Assembly: GCA_016584305.1 (NCBI GenBank) | Contig: JACEEZ010005937.1 | Location: forward strand, 114,440-178,439 | DNA length: 64,000 nucleotides | Source: Chionoecetes opilio | Taxonomy: Eukaryota > Arthropoda > Malacostraca > Decapoda > Majidae | Direction of reading: 5' to 3' | Part shown: positions 47,226 through 60,722 of the stretch, one piece after another | Layout of the letters: the number at the start of each line of letters is the position of its first letter | How positions within the stretch are numbered: the stretch's first letter is position 1 | Notes under the pieces: generated by a model | Databases searched by the model: none | Told to the model about the DNA's origin: nothing | What the model saw: the letters and a program-made list of their open reading frames with translations, nothing else | Translations under genes and position numbers: made by a program

Positions 47226-47972
47226 GCAAACATGCAAGCTGCACGCACACATCACCTTGTAGACAGACAGAACGATGAAAAATGAAAAATATAAATCAAC
47301 CACCACTCGTGATAGAACAGAAGGCAGGTTGGGCGGTGATTGGCTATCGACCAACAGCAATAGAACAATGGTGGTGGTGGTGGTAGTGATGGAAGGATAA
47401 CATAGTAGATAAGGTACAGGGACATAGAAATACAAAATTATAATCAAACAACGAAATGACAATTGCGATAAAAAGACAACAATAAATATGATAACAATAA
47501 TAATAAGACAAAATAATAGTAATAACAATAATGTTCCAAAGAAGTAATTACAGCTTATTTGATTATCTGCAGTTCCTTATAAAAATAAAAGTCGCACACA
47601 TTCACTTTGGTTCGGAAGTTTGTTCTTGTTTTTGTTGGGAAGGGGGGTGATGGTGGTGGTGGTGGTGGATGGGGGGGGGGGGGGCTGGATTCCTCCTGCC
47701 TCATCGCTCAAGGAAAGACGATGGTGTCCCAGGGACGGATATGCTTTCTTACATATATGTGTTGAGCTATTCAGTAATGCAAAGGATCTAGATGACGTTA
47801 AGTAGTAGTACGCTGATGTAAGGACGAGACCTGTAAATACCGGAGGACACATAGGGAAAAACAGAAGACATGCAGGTAAAGCAGCTGGTCACAGTGCATT
47901 ATAGGAGTAGGAGTGTAACAAGTACAGTGAAGAATAAACCATAAGAAGCTCAATGCAGTTCTTTCACCAGGG
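47226..47972. other. Unassigned sequence with GGT-rich patches
   Basis: Short GGT runs occur at about 47369-47385 and 47650-47685, the latter with a G12 run that could form a G-quadruplex. No gene. Confidence 0.55.
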
Positions 47973-47973
47973 C

Positions 47974-48240
47974 TTACTTCGTATTTCCTGACGAAGGTTT
48001 TCTAGTCTTCTTTTGTTCTGGAATTTCTCTTTCTGTAGAAATTCTACGCTTATTGTTGAACCCTTTTCTACATTCTTCATACACAAACACTTGGGTTTTT
48101 TCATTCTTACAAGTGAGCAAATGTTGGTATAATGCGTCTTTACTTATTTGGCTAAAATCGATGAGACTGAGGATCCCTTTTTCCTTAACCTTCACAAGAG
48201 GAGCAGTTGATGCGTTGCATATGGCACATGATATGGTTCT
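47974..48240 (-). CDS. Candidate exon with a CxxC module (transposon-type zinc protein)
   Basis: The minus strand has a good acceptor (actttctttttctag before 48240), then an open reading RTISCAICNASTAPLVKVKE, then LLTCKNEKTQVFVYEECRKGF and a basic tail. CxxC followed by a Y-x-x-C pair suggests a zinc-binding module like the first exon of several invertebrate transposon-linked proteins. It ends either at TAA (47974-47976) or at an overlapping donor (GAA then gtaagc at 47977). No partner exon was seen. It could be an old mobile-gene fragment or a host exon. Confidence 0.4.
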   Translation of the reverse strand, partial: RTISCAICNASTAPLVKVKEKGILSLIDFSQISKDALYQHLLTCKNEKTQVFVYEECRKGFNNKRRISTEREIPEQKKTRKPSSGNTK

Positions 48241-48644
48241 CTAGAAAAAGAAAGTTTTACCTTTTTTATATATATACATTTTTTTGAATAAAATATTACA
48301 CATAAAACATTACCAGTATCTAAGAAACCAACGTCATAAACAAAGACGATGATCAAATACCAGAAAAAAACAATTACCAGGCTAGAGAGATCATTGTATC
48401 AGTCCTTGCCAGAGCTTGGGTATGCAAATAGTTATTCAGAAAGGTGTATGCATCAAATGCGTTAGTTATATTTTTTCTAATCTAAAAAAAATAGTGATTG
48501 TTAGAAAATGCCACCATTTTGTTAGAAAAATCTGTCATTTTGAAACATTTTGGACCCATTGATTGATTAAATATATTATTAAATTGAACTTAAAGGCAAA
48601 AAACCATTAAGTAAACTTTCTCCAGTAAGCAGGTTTCAAATACA

Positions 48645-48828
48645 AGATAAGATAAGATTTTCATCCTATCTAGACACTTTGCAAGTACCAACTACAAGGT
48701 TATTGACTATACAAAGCGCCGCCACGTCAGCACGAACTAGGCGGACTCGAACCGCTGACCGAATGCACAGGGACGCTGCACATTGCGAGCACACGTCTCT
48801 ACCAACCTTGCCACCCTGACGGGCTCAA
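48645..48828 (-). mobile_element. SINE-E copy
   Basis: Matches 42480-42648: caagtaccaactacaaggtt, then B box region ctcgaaccgctg and head ccaaccttgccaccctgacg on the plus strand. Confidence 0.8.
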
Positions 48829-49434
48829 ATACAAGAACAAAACGTGTCAGCTTCACAAAAATTTCACTAAAACTCATATTTTTCACATAAATTTAGTATT
48901 TTTTACCCCATTGATCTCACTCATAATTATTTTTTGAGCTCTTGAATTTAATGTTAAGTGTAGATTATGTAGTTAAATCTATCAAATACAATAAAAACAA
49001 ATTTTACAAACAATTAAGCCTAAAAAATAGGTCAAAACCTCAAAAAAGGAACATTTTTCGCAATTTTAAATTATGCAATACCCCCTGGAAATCAAATTTT
49101 TATTTAATATTTTGTAACTCCTATCTATTAGTGATCACAAAAAGTATATTTGTCAAAATATAAACACTAATTTCCTTCAAATGTAGGCTTTACTAATGTC
49201 TCCTGAATTCTGACTCTTTAAGAAATCCCTGTATTTTTGCAGGTAATTTCAGGATCAGATTGCAAAAAATGTTCATAGGTTTAGCCAGCGGTGTTTCTTT
49301 CCAATATAATATATATATATTATAATAGAACACTTTTACATCAGTTCCAGAATTATAATAATTAGTTTAAGGTAGAGCCTTTTCAAGCCTGTATTGACTG
49401 GACTATAGCATTGCGAAGATTGAAGATCAAAGAT
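48829..49434. other. Unassigned AT-rich sequence
   Basis: No gene or repeat family recognised. Confidence 0.5.
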
Positions 49435-49435
49435 T

Positions 49436-49835
49436 TGAAGATTGAAGGTCAGTCAGAGGAGGAGAGTTGATGAAACGAAAAGCTTTTGACTCCACCCTGT
49501 TTAAGAGGGCTGTGTATGTGGAATCCCTCCCAAACATGAGAGACATATTCCATACATGGATAGATAAGGTCCCTGTACAGAATAAGCATCTGAGAGAGTA
49601 AAAAATGGACTCAGACGTCACATGACACTTAACTTCTGAAAGCTGATTCAACAAGAGATCATGTGTGAGATTTCAAGTTCAGATTTTTAGTAAAGGTTAG
49701 AGCAATAATGTTCATTATATATAGTTCATTGGTGTTCATTATTGTCATGTTCATGTTTAATTGTAGAATAACCAGACAACTGAGTAGCCTACCATTGAAG
49801 AAGAGGGATAGTTATTTGGTAGGTTATGTTGAGGA
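49436..49835 (-). mobile_element. LINE-J fragment
   Basis: Matches copies B and C over the RT thumb/C-terminal region (gaggagagttgatgaaacga, cccaaacatgagagacatat). A short local expansion with gttcattat repeats lies at 49707-49755. Truncated at both ends. Confidence 0.8.
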
Positions 49836-49950
49836 GAGAGTTATACGGAATCTAACTGCTAGCTCTCCTTCAACGTGTTTACCTGTATGGAGCGATGCCA
49901 TACAAGTTAGTCCAGTTGTCCTTGCACTCTACGAGATGTTTCCGTATGAT

Positions 49951-49985
<35 letters not shown>

Positions 49986-50062
49986 CGTATGATTGAGACT
50001 CACCGCCAGAACGAGCGTAGCCTAGCAAGGTTTAAAGGAGGATGCAGAGTTACTGAGCCGAG

Positions 50063-50160
<98 letters not shown>

Positions 50161-50798
50161 TGTGGCACGGAGAGTGAGAGAGAGAGCTCGAAAATAAATG
50201 ACCAACACCGAATCTCTCTCTCATCTCATAGGAATAGTTCACCAACACCATAACCAAAACCATCATTACCACCAAAACCACCAAAACTGCCACCGCCATC
50301 GCCGCTGCTGCCACCATTATCGCTCCATCAAATTTTTCATTTTTCATCACCACCTTAATATTAATTAATGGGATAGTCTAGTTTCTCCGAGGCTGCACTA
50401 CCCTCTGCCCACAGGAACAAGACGAGAAAGTCATCTTCCTCGGCGCTTAATCAATGGTTGACAGAATGCCGTGGAGAGAGGAAAAATTACAGGTCTTCTT
50501 GATATCAGCATTAATGCGGAACAAACAGACGATATGATTATGGAACATATAAATTCAACTTAAATATGTTTCTGTTGCTCATTGAAAAACAATTATACTT
50601 ATGCGCATTTGGAAAGTGAAATAATAAACTTGGAAAACAAAGCTCCTAAAGATTTTCAGCGGCGGTGAGACTGAAAGCAAACTCACTGTGGATCCTGTGA
50701 CCGCTGGGATGTCTAATCAATCTCTTGAGGTCAGGCAGTTTAAATCCTAATAAATAATGTTCCCTGACCACCGATAACTGATCAGATCAGAAAGGTAA
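49836..50798. other. Unassigned sequence with TA and CT tracts
   Basis: TA at 49962-49985 and about 90 bases of CT at 50067-50156, then an ACC/GCC-rich patch near 50250-50320. No gene. Confidence 0.55.
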
Positions 50799-50799
50799 A

Positions 50800-51315
<516 letters not shown>

Positions 51316-51331
51316 AATAAAAGCGAAAGTG

Positions 51332-51398
<67 letters not shown>

Positions 51399-52155
51399 TA
51401 TAGGTTCCGCCCCCCGTGGCGCAAACACCTCATATGGCACATTTTTGGAATCGGGTCGACCAGGGGAAGGTCCATAAGCCCACTTATGAGATGATCCGAT
51501 CACTTTTTTTTTTTTTTTTTTTTTAGCAGCCTATTAGCGAGAATTGTGAAAACAAAAGTGGGTTGCGAGAATTGAGGAAACCTTGATGTAGGGTGATGGG
51601 TAATGGGTGAGTGAATGGGTGGGGGGATGGGTAATGGGTGTGGGGTGATGGGTGAGTGAATGGGTGGGGGGTGATGGGTTGGGGGTGGTGGGTGATGGGT
51701 GAGGGAATAGGTGGGGGGTGATGGGTAATGGGTGAGTGAATGGGTGTGTGGTGATGGGTAATGGGTGAGTGAATGGGTGGGGGGTGATGGGTAATGAGTG
51801 AGTGAATGGGTGGGGGGTGATGGGTAATGGGTGAGTGAATGGGTGTGTGGTGATGGGTAATGGGTGAGTGAATGGGTGGGGGATGATGGGTAATGGGTGA
51901 GTGAATGGGTGGGGGGTGATGGGTAATGGGTGAGTGAATGGGTGGGGGGTGATAGGTAATGGGTGAGTGAATGGGTGGGGGGAATACATACATTTCTACA
52001 TCCATGATTTCAGGAAAGTTAAAAGGGGCTATCTGGAGAGTCCATGTTTGGTGGGCCGAAGGCCCACCAAACACAGGTGGTGGGCCGAAGGCCCACCAAT
52101 AGCCCTCCGCAGGAGCTAGCCAAAAAGTCCGCCCGGAGGGCGGCTTTGCGCCTAG
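51316..52155 (+). mobile_element. HEL-1 copy
   Basis: Starts aaaagcgaaagtgtgtttgt, then GTCT/GT repeats, the conserved block (catatggcacatttttggaa), a poly-T run, a minisatellite of about 380 bases (51590-51985), and the end hairpin ccgcccggagggcgg with cctag at 52151-52155. It is the longest minisatellite version among the copies. Confidence 0.8.
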
Positions 52156-52550
<395 letters not shown>

Positions 52551-52559
52551 TACATTTAT

Positions 52560-53956
52560 GTACTTACTTTATTCTCATTTTCAATCCAAATTTGACTGTT
52601 GCGTATTTGTATGCAATGACATCACTTGCTCTCGTGCCCACGGTCTTGAATCATGAATGTGTTTTTACCATCTGGTAAAAAAAATCTTTTCGGCTTCAAT
52701 GCCGCTGTTTATCTCAATTCATATGTGCTGTATAGATCTCCTCAGACTATGTAACATTCTTCAACTATTCAATATCCAAAGTGGACCACATCTTAACTCA
52801 TTTTCCTTTTACTGAATTCTTGGTACGATACGATCACATACATATTTCCGCAACCTGTTATAAATCGCCTTGATGACTCGATGACTCGATGATGTCACGG
52901 GACGCACCTAAGCGGAGGTGCTTCTGGTATTAAACTTTAGCAAAGTGGGAGGATCTAAGGTAGTATTACTCTGATTTTCCATGAAATACGGCTTCCGTGT
53001 CAGACAGTCAGATATACCATCTCTTTCTGCAGAGAGCCAACCAAACAACGAACTGCTCGTGGAACTAAACAATAGTAATATTAGAGCTGGGGTATGGCAC
53101 CCAATAACTCCCTGTACACCAAACTGGAGGAGACGTGCGGCAGCAATATTCAGCATCGTAGTTAACAGCTCAGGCAGCTGGGAGTGTTGAATGCTGTCGG
53201 GATAGTTGAAGAAATAGTGTTTGTAGAAATAGGTCAGTCTGGAATGGAGCCCAAGTCTCCAGGAGTGCCTTCAGTACAATGAAAACAGCAGCAGGTGTTG
53301 GAGCTGTTGTCGGGTTGAGAGCAGGAGCTGTCTGCCTATCCCAGTGTAGTGCGGCTCTGATGAGATCACCTTGGCTAGCCTACCCCCCTACCCCTGGACA
53401 CGGAAGTGGGGGTATTGGCGTGGAAACTGGTCAACAAGCACTTAAGCGGTGAACCATCGCCGGTTGGTGAGAGTGGAAATCACCCCATCAGGTAGGAGGG
53501 AACGAGACAGGTGTGGTTCCTCACACATAGTCTATGTGACTACATACATACTTTGCTTATACATTCTGTGTACACACTTTCCCTAATCCTTAAGCCGATA
53601 AGCCTTGGTTTAACTTAGCTTGTTCTCGTGCTGTCCAAGAAAGAGGGGCGGCTCATAGGCTGAAATGTACCGTTATCATCCATCTCTTGAAATTCATGCT
53701 CTTTGAGTTTCTGACCGTAATCATACTTTCTTCATATCAAATATTTTCATCAACTTACCAAAAACTCATTCATTCAAAACTTCAATCAAAGAAAATGTCA
53801 AAATCTTTCTTGATCAAACTCCTCTCGTGACTTCTGGCACCTAGCCAAAAGCATCTCTAACAATTCTACTTCTTCATCTTTCCTTCATATGTTACGCCAA
53901 GATGGCTCTACCTACAGCTGTCTCATTTATGCTTAAAGCCGAATTCTTTGCTCAGA
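52560..53956 (+). mobile_element. LINE-J copy E, endonuclease and linker parts
   Basis: Segments match copy C reversed: the endonuclease region (cttgctctcgtgcccacggt, 52630; atgtgctgtatag, 52725), the linker (gaggtgcttctggtatt, 52914-52995) and, after an unrelated interval of about 525 bases (53030-53560), the segment cctctcgtgacttctggcac to gaattctttgctcag. Frames are destroyed. It ends where a foldback-element end is inserted. Confidence 0.75.
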
Positions 53957-54065
53957 CTAAAGACTACTGTATTCTGGACTTGCTTCTCAGTATGGGCTAT
54001 TTCCAGTGGAGGCCAATACCACGATTCCTGACATTTTCGAACATCACTCCCATTTACCCGCATCA
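53957..54065. mobile_element. End fragment of the 17.6-kb foldback family
   Basis: ctaaagactactgtattctg, atttccagtggaggcca and ttttcgaacatcactccc match the terminal 100 bases of the foldback element at 17592-18772. No second arm is seen here. Confidence 0.75.
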
Positions 54066-56055
54066 TTTACCTGCATCGAACATCACTGCATTTAGGGAGC
54101 TACCTCCCTAAAGGTTTCCAGCCGATCTACCCCCAGTACTTATTTCAGCATGGCTTCAGTGTGGACGAACTGAACTACGATTTGCATTAAACTGGCCAAT
54201 ATATAAACACAAGAATTTCAGTAAAAAGCTAAAAACGTCAAAAAAATGTATTTTAAATATTTGTCATCACTTTCTCAAATTGCAAATTCGCGGAAATTAT
54301 TTAGGTGCGAGGGCAACCCCAAATCTGTGCGGGTATGTGGACTTCGGATGAAGACGCCTGGCTGTAGCTCCGAAACTAAACATAGGATTTTCTAGAAAAT
54401 ACCCTCATTGTGATTCCCGCATAAAGTTACCACAATTACGGAAACCTAACCTAACTGTAACCTAACGTAACCTAACCTGACGTATTCATGAGTAAGCGCA
54501 ATATACTGTTCCAGAAAACGGAGAATATGTGGGCCGGAGTGACTTGGGCGGAGGCCGGAATGACTAGGGCAGGAGGCCGGAATGACTAGGGTTGGGGGCG
54601 TAACGACCAGGGCCGGATTGGGTAAAAAATGATGTTATAACTCTTGCAAGATTTTCAGACAAATTCGATTTTTTTACTTCAATATGTGATGCTTTTCCTA
54701 ATGGAAATAGTTTTTTCTTTACAAACATAAAAAAAGTGCGTTTTTTGGAATTCGAAAAAGTTCTGATCTTTTTTATAATAAAATACACTTTTCAGACGTT
54801 GTAACTGGAATAAACACTCTCCATTTGTAAAAGCATTAAATAATAACCTAATCAAACCATTAAACTAACTTAATCAAACTTAATCCTCAAATCAACCTAA
54901 CCTAACCTAACCCTTAAACTAACTTAACCTCACCTAGCCTAAGAAAAAAATAATATTGGCACAACATTTCATTGTTACATTCACACTCGTTATGACTTAT
55001 GAAAACAGTAGAAAGGTGAAGAATACTTGAATCCAGACACAGTCATGTTCTAAATATTAGCCGATTACACCACAAGACAACCAACTCTCCTTCTGCTTGT
55101 GACTTTATTGAACGTGCCTTATCTCACTTGTCATGTTGAGCGTGTACACGATACATTCATTAGCAGAAAAAACAATGTTGCAGTAAGACACAACCGCCAC
55201 ACGCCTTAACTCTTCAGATTAATGTTAAACTCACACACTGATACCACTGCAGTCACATCAACACTCAACAATGCTTGACGGACTACACAAGAGTGTTGCC
55301 AGGTGCCTTGTTTTCTTGATATTTGAAGTGCACCAAAAAGTCCGCAACAAATGTGAAAGAATCCAGAAACTTCACTAATTATAGTTTACTGTCATGGAGG
55401 ATGCTATTTCTGTCAGAGGGAAGATATATATCTCGCCCATATAAATATATATAAGATAGATGGGAAGCTTCGGGGAGTGCTGCCAGAACATGATGTCTTA
55501 TATCGTTCATTGTCCAAGCTCGCTTCGCTCGCTTGGACACCTATTTCAGCCGAAATCAGGTGTCATATAGGCTTGTAAAATGTTTCCACGAATTCTTCTT
55601 CTCCTTCTTGTGATTTTTGTAGGCAACGGGTATACAGGCGTAAAGGAAGAAATTTGGCTCAAAAGGTTATATTTCGTCTCTTAACTCATTGTCCAAGCGA
55701 ACGAAGCGAGTTTTTAGCATTTATGCTAAAATTCGTAATATATTGTGCCTGGCGACATTAGTGCAGTGGCGAAAGTAGTGCATTAGTGTAGTGGAAATAA
55801 AATTTATTCGACTCGTAGCCCTCACAATAACAGTGTCTGAGCCTAGGAGGCCTGCCGCTTGTGTTAGGCCTCATATCACCACTATAACTCGTGTTTCTAA
55901 TGCCGTTATAGGTGTTATTTAGGGTTAGCGTGGTGTTACATACGTGGTAGGGTGTGTGTGAGGTGTTAAATATGCCATTTCAGCCGTGGGTACAGAGAGG
56001 AGTTGTCCAAGCGAGCGAAGGGAGCTTGGAGCTTGATTCGCATATAACAATTATG
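54066..56055. other. Unassigned sequence with short CCTAA runs and a repeated palindromic motif
   Basis: CCTAA-type runs at 54440-54480 and 54895-54915 resemble arthropod telomere repeats but are only a few units long. A gtccaagc...agcgaagcgag motif occurs at 55512, 55691 and 56004. No gene found. Confidence 0.5.
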
Positions 56056-56059
56056 AAAT

Positions 56060-56260
56060 ACCACCACCACCACCACCATACCACCACCACCACCACCACC
56101 ACCACCACCACCACCACCATACCACCACCACCACCACCACCACCATTACCACCACCACCACCACCATCACCACCATCACCATCACCACAACCACCACCAT
56201 CACCACAACAACCACCATCACCACCACCACCACACCACCACCACTACCGCCATCACCACA
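56060..56260. repeat. (CCA)n trinucleotide repeat
   Basis: ACC/CCA repeat with ccatcaccacc interruptions. It reads as poly-His, poly-Thr or poly-Pro frames, none supported as coding. Confidence 0.95.
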
Positions 56261-56857
56261 CCATTTTTTTTAGAACTTATTTTTAGAACTTTATTCAAGA
56301 ACAATTTAGCACTTTTCTTTTCTTTGTAAAAAGTAAAGAAAATCAAAGAAGTGGATGGTGAAGGCTAGGTTGGGCTAGGTCAGGTTGTAATAAACGTATT
56401 TTAAGGTGAGGGTATTTAAAAAGTTGACTTTCGCCTGTGCGAGCTTGGACACATTCCACATCTTTAGTGTGGACGTCTATTTCCTAGTAATACTTAAACA
56501 CTACAGTATAGTATAAATATCCATATGACTTTATGAAAATAGCACCACTCCTACTTGATAACATTATTACGATATGTTATACCATTATTACCACATTTAA
56601 TTGCGCCATTTGTTTACATAACGGTTAGTGGTGTGATACAATTACCTTCACATTTCTTTTGCTTATATAGCCATGTGAAGGAAGTGTAGTGGTAGTGTTA
56701 ATCCGAGCAACACAATATTAAATATGTGTTGCTGAAAGAGGCATACACACGTACATACACCTCCAAAATGATCACATGCTGATAACATATATGTTTCATC
56801 ATACACGTACATATAATCTCTAACCAGTGCCATAACATTCCTTCTTGCTTGAAGTTT
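56261..56857. other. Unassigned sequence
   Basis: No gene or repeat family. A fourth partial copy of the gcgagcttggac motif lies at 56439-56450. Confidence 0.5.
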
Positions 56858-57965
56858 GCTCACATTCAACCTGTTCCTAGGAAGAGTGACCATTCTAATC
56901 CCTCAAACTACCGTCCTATTGCTTTGAATTCCTGCCTTTCTAAAGATTTTGAGTCTATCCCCAATAAGAAAATTCTTAAGCATTTTATCTGCTCACAATC
57001 TGTATCGTCAGTACGATTTCCGTAAAGGGGGATCTGCTGGCGATCTTCTAGATTTCCAAATTGAATCGTAATTATCCTCCTTTAGGGGTTTCGATGAAAC
57101 TTTTGCTGTTGCCCTTGACATTTCAAAAGCTTTTGATAGAGTCTGGCATACATCTTTAAGTTCCAAACTACCTTCTTCGGTTTCTATCCTTTTCCCTGCA
57201 CCTACATCTATAGTTTCCTTTCAAACCGTTCTTTTGCAGCTACTATACACGGTCATTGCTGTTCTCCTAAGCCTATTAAAAGTGGTGTTAATCAAGGTTC
57301 TGTTCTATCACCCACTCTCTTTTTATTACTCATTAATGATCTCCTAAGTCTAGTTCATGCCCTATCCACTCCTACGCTGATGATTCTACACTGCATTGTT
57401 CAACTTTATTCATTAGACGTCCAACTCTACATAAATTAAGGGATTCACGGAGGGATGCCACAAGGCGCCAAACTTCTAATCTTCCTATAATTTTAAAATG
57501 GGGCAAAGCAAACCTTGTTTTGTTCAATGTCTCATAAACCCAATTTATTCACCTAACTACTCTACATAACCTTCTTGACAACTATTCCCTCTTCTTCAAT
57601 CACACTCAACTATCTCCCTCTTCTACAATAAACATTCTTGGACTAACCTTTACAAAAAATTTGAACTGAACATTTTGCATCTCATCTCTTGCTAAATCAG
57701 CTTCTAAGAAGTTCAGTGTCCTATGGCGTTTGCGTCAATTTTTTTCTCCCTTCCAGCTGCGTTCTCTGTACAGTGGCCTTATCCGCCCGTGTGTGGATCT
57801 GCCTCTCACGTTAGGAGAGGATCCACTTATACAGCTCTCCTAAACAGGGTAGAGTCAAAAGCTTTTCGTCTCATCAGCTCCCTTCTTCTGACAGGCTGTC
57901 TTCAATCCTTAAAATCACCGCCTCAATGTTGCTTCACTTAATATCTTCTATCGTTATTTGCATGC
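56858..57965 (+). pseudogene. LINE-J copy F, reverse transcriptase region
   Basis: The sequence runs from the RT start (PSNYRPIALNSCLSK, near 56905) through the catalytic YADD box at 57373-57384 to the C-terminal linker (SAKSASKKF-type text at 57690, then GSTYTALLNRVESKAFRLIS at 57820). Several frameshifts and stops. Both the endonuclease and the 3' tail are missing; the right end breaks off at atttgcatgc. Confidence 0.8.
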
Positions 57966-58319
57966 TACCTCCTCTAACATATATACATGAATAATTGATA
58001 AAATAAGCAAGCACAGAGAAATAAATATATATATATATATATATATATATTGACAACAAAATACGACAAAGATCACGAGCACAAACGAGCAGACGGGCAG
58101 AAAATACAGGGAAAAAAGTGCATTTATATCAACACATTTGGCTGGCAGCGTAGTTGGAAAGGGGCTGTCTGTGTGTCTTCCTGTCAGTCTTCCTGTACGT
58201 CCACCTGTCCATATCCTCACCTGGATGGGCAGCCGAGCACACACAGGTAATGCGCATTCCTCCGATTTGGAATAAACTCCTTGCCGACTTTTTTTTCCAG
58301 TGTCACCTACTCGCATTTA

Positions 58320-58553
<234 letters not shown>

Positions 58554-58559
58554 CATTTG

Positions 58560-58850
58560 GGAGCTCCGTAGTGTAAGGGTTAGCACGCTCGGCTCACAAC
58601 CGAGAAGTCCCGGGTTCGATCCCCGGGCGAAGCGAAGACAGACGGGCGGTCTTCTTAAAACCCGAGCCCCTGTCCACCCAGCAGTGAATGGGTACCGGGT
58701 GTTAGCCGGAGGTTTGTGACCCGCCTCCCGGGGTGGTGGTTTCGGCCAATACTAAGGATGAATGAGAAAAATAAATGTTGATATGGAGACGGGGCCATAC
58801 GAGCATTGCTCTGGCCCTGTAAAATACAACTAGAAGATGAATACACACAC
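58560..58850 (+). mobile_element. SINE-A copy with well-formed tRNA-Val head
   Basis: The head 58563-58635 folds with anticodon stem CTCGG/CCGAG and loop ctcacaa (CAC, valine), and a T stem with gggttcgatcccc. The acceptor stem is only partly paired. The body is identical in order to 14334, ending gatgaatacacacac. A 35-base head fragment (gttagcacgcttggttcaca) lies at 59018-59052. Confidence 0.88.
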
Positions 58851-59001
<151 letters not shown>

Positions 59002-59108
59002 TACGGAACGGTACACGGTAGTTAGCACGCTTGGTTCACAACCGAGCGGGTGGTGCAGATAATTTCACGGAACGATACTACATGTACGTTCCACACATAT
59101 AGTACATA

Positions 59109-59574
59109 CAAGTAGAAAATGCTTCAGGGTAACCCTGAAGACATGAAAAAGGGAAGATGACTCTTGCGGGTGTTGTTTTGTAGATCAAGAAGTGTCAAGA
59201 AGAAGGGAAACAAGGCTAGTGTGGACATGGGAAAGATTGCAAAAGAATAGAAACAAGGTGGCAAAGGTGCCTTTGGACATGAAAAAGATTTGGAAAGGAA
59301 AGAAACTAGGTGTCACTCAACATTTGTCCTTTGCCGACTGATACCACTCGTGGTAGGGCAAATGTTGAGTGACACCTAGATTCTTTCCTTTCCAAATCTT
59401 TCTCATGTCCAAAGGCATCTTTGCCACCTTGTTTCTATTCTTTTGCAATCTTTCCCATGTCCACAATAGCCTTGTTTCCCTTCTTCTTGACACTTCTTGA
59501 TCTACAAAACAACACCCGCAAGTCATCTTCAATTTTTCATGTCTTCAGGGCTACCCTGAAGCATTTTCTACTTG
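59109..59574. repeat. 466-bp near-perfect palindrome
   Basis: The left arm (59109-59326) and right arm (59357-59574) are inverse copies, from caagtagaaaatgcttcagg to cctgaagcattttctacttg, with a loop of about 30 bases. A few mismatches and a small gap near 59150/59530. No coding. It may be a foldback element, or give a long hairpin RNA if transcribed. Confidence 0.9.
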
Positions 59575-60212
59575 TTTCTCTCCTTTTCCATGTGAAATGT
59601 TGAAGCCGACGTTTCAGGCACAACTAAGCGTGCGCACACAACCAGATGGGTGTCTCTCAGTACTAAACTTTGACGATCATTTTCGAATTTTGGAATTGAG
59701 AAATCGAATAAACTACGATTTTGTCCATCTGGAGCACGACAAGAGCTTTAGAATGAGCTATAGAACGGCCCCAGGCGACCATCACAGCGTTCGTTAGAAG
59801 CGCGGACAAATTTTCTCCAGGACACTTTCCTCTCTACTGAGTCATCTTGGGCAGGGGTTATCACACCTGCCCAATTCATTAAGCTTTTCAGTGTTACCTT
59901 AAAGTTACTTGTTCAGGCTAGTTTGGCAAAAAAAATAGTTTTCTTAAGTTTTGTTACAGAAAAGAACGGTAAGCTAGAGAAATACGAGTGTAAACTGTTA
60001 TATCGATCTGAACATTTTAACCCGGTAAAAGCGCCCATTTAATGCCTCACCCCGAGCGAATTTGAATACCTGCGGCCACAACAACCGCGCATATGTTTTG
60101 TATACCCCTACTACAATGTTGTTTTCTTACATTAGCGAAATAATGAAAAAAATCCTTCAAATAAGTACCTTGGTGAGATATATTAGTAAGCTTTTTACAC
60201 CTCAGAGTCAAA

Positions 60213-60722
60213 GAAAACAACCAGCATGCTCTTTGCCCCAAGGAAGAGTCTTCCTGGTGCTGGGTGAACCGGGCAGAAGCTAAGAAGGAGGAGCCTGCAT
60301 CACACACCGAGTAAAAGCTCTACCTTGTCCCGCTACCACAGGAGAAATTTGACCTCATCAAGTCTGTGAATTGGGACCTGGCCAAACCTGACCTTCGCAG
60401 GTGCCTCAGAGGGAGGACTCAAAACCTTAATGAAAGCTTCCATTCCAAGGTTTGGATGGTCTCTAAAGGTAAATTTGCAGGATTGTACAGGACCATCTTA
60501 GTGTCTCAAGCCACCATCCTGGAGCACAATTTCGGCCACAGCCACTCTTCCTTCCTCTGTTCTCTGGGTTTTCCCAACTCGCCCCATCTCCTCGCTTCCC
60601 TTCGAAGGAAGGACTTGAAGACAAAGAAGAAGTCATCACCACATCCAGCGAAGAAGAGGAAGAAGAAGAAAATTGAAAAGAAGTCTCAGGAGGAGAGTGA
60701 CGCATACGAAATTGGAAAATAA
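60213..60722 (+). pseudogene. C-terminal part of a TQNxNES-type transposase-like protein
   Basis: An upstream stretch, CPKEESSWCWVNRAEAKK, ends at an in-frame TAA near 60313. The open frame 60366-60722 then reads LRRCLRGRTQNLNESFHSKV, FAGLYRTILVSQATILEHNF and a lysine-rich nuclear-type tail (KKRKKKKIEKKS). The CLxGxTQNxNES block is common in invertebrate transposon proteins often annotated as Mutator-like. N-terminal and catalytic parts are not seen in the 600 bases upstream. It is a truncated copy, or the last exon of a larger mobile gene. Confidence 0.5.

Noticed and set aside
54440..54915. Interstitial telomere
   Set aside because: Only about three consecutive CCTAA units at each place; such runs are frequent in arthropod DNA.
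58563..58635. Functional tRNA-Val(CAC) gene
   Set aside because: The fold is tRNA-like, but the acceptor stem is imperfect and the same SINE body follows as at 14334, so it is a SINE head.
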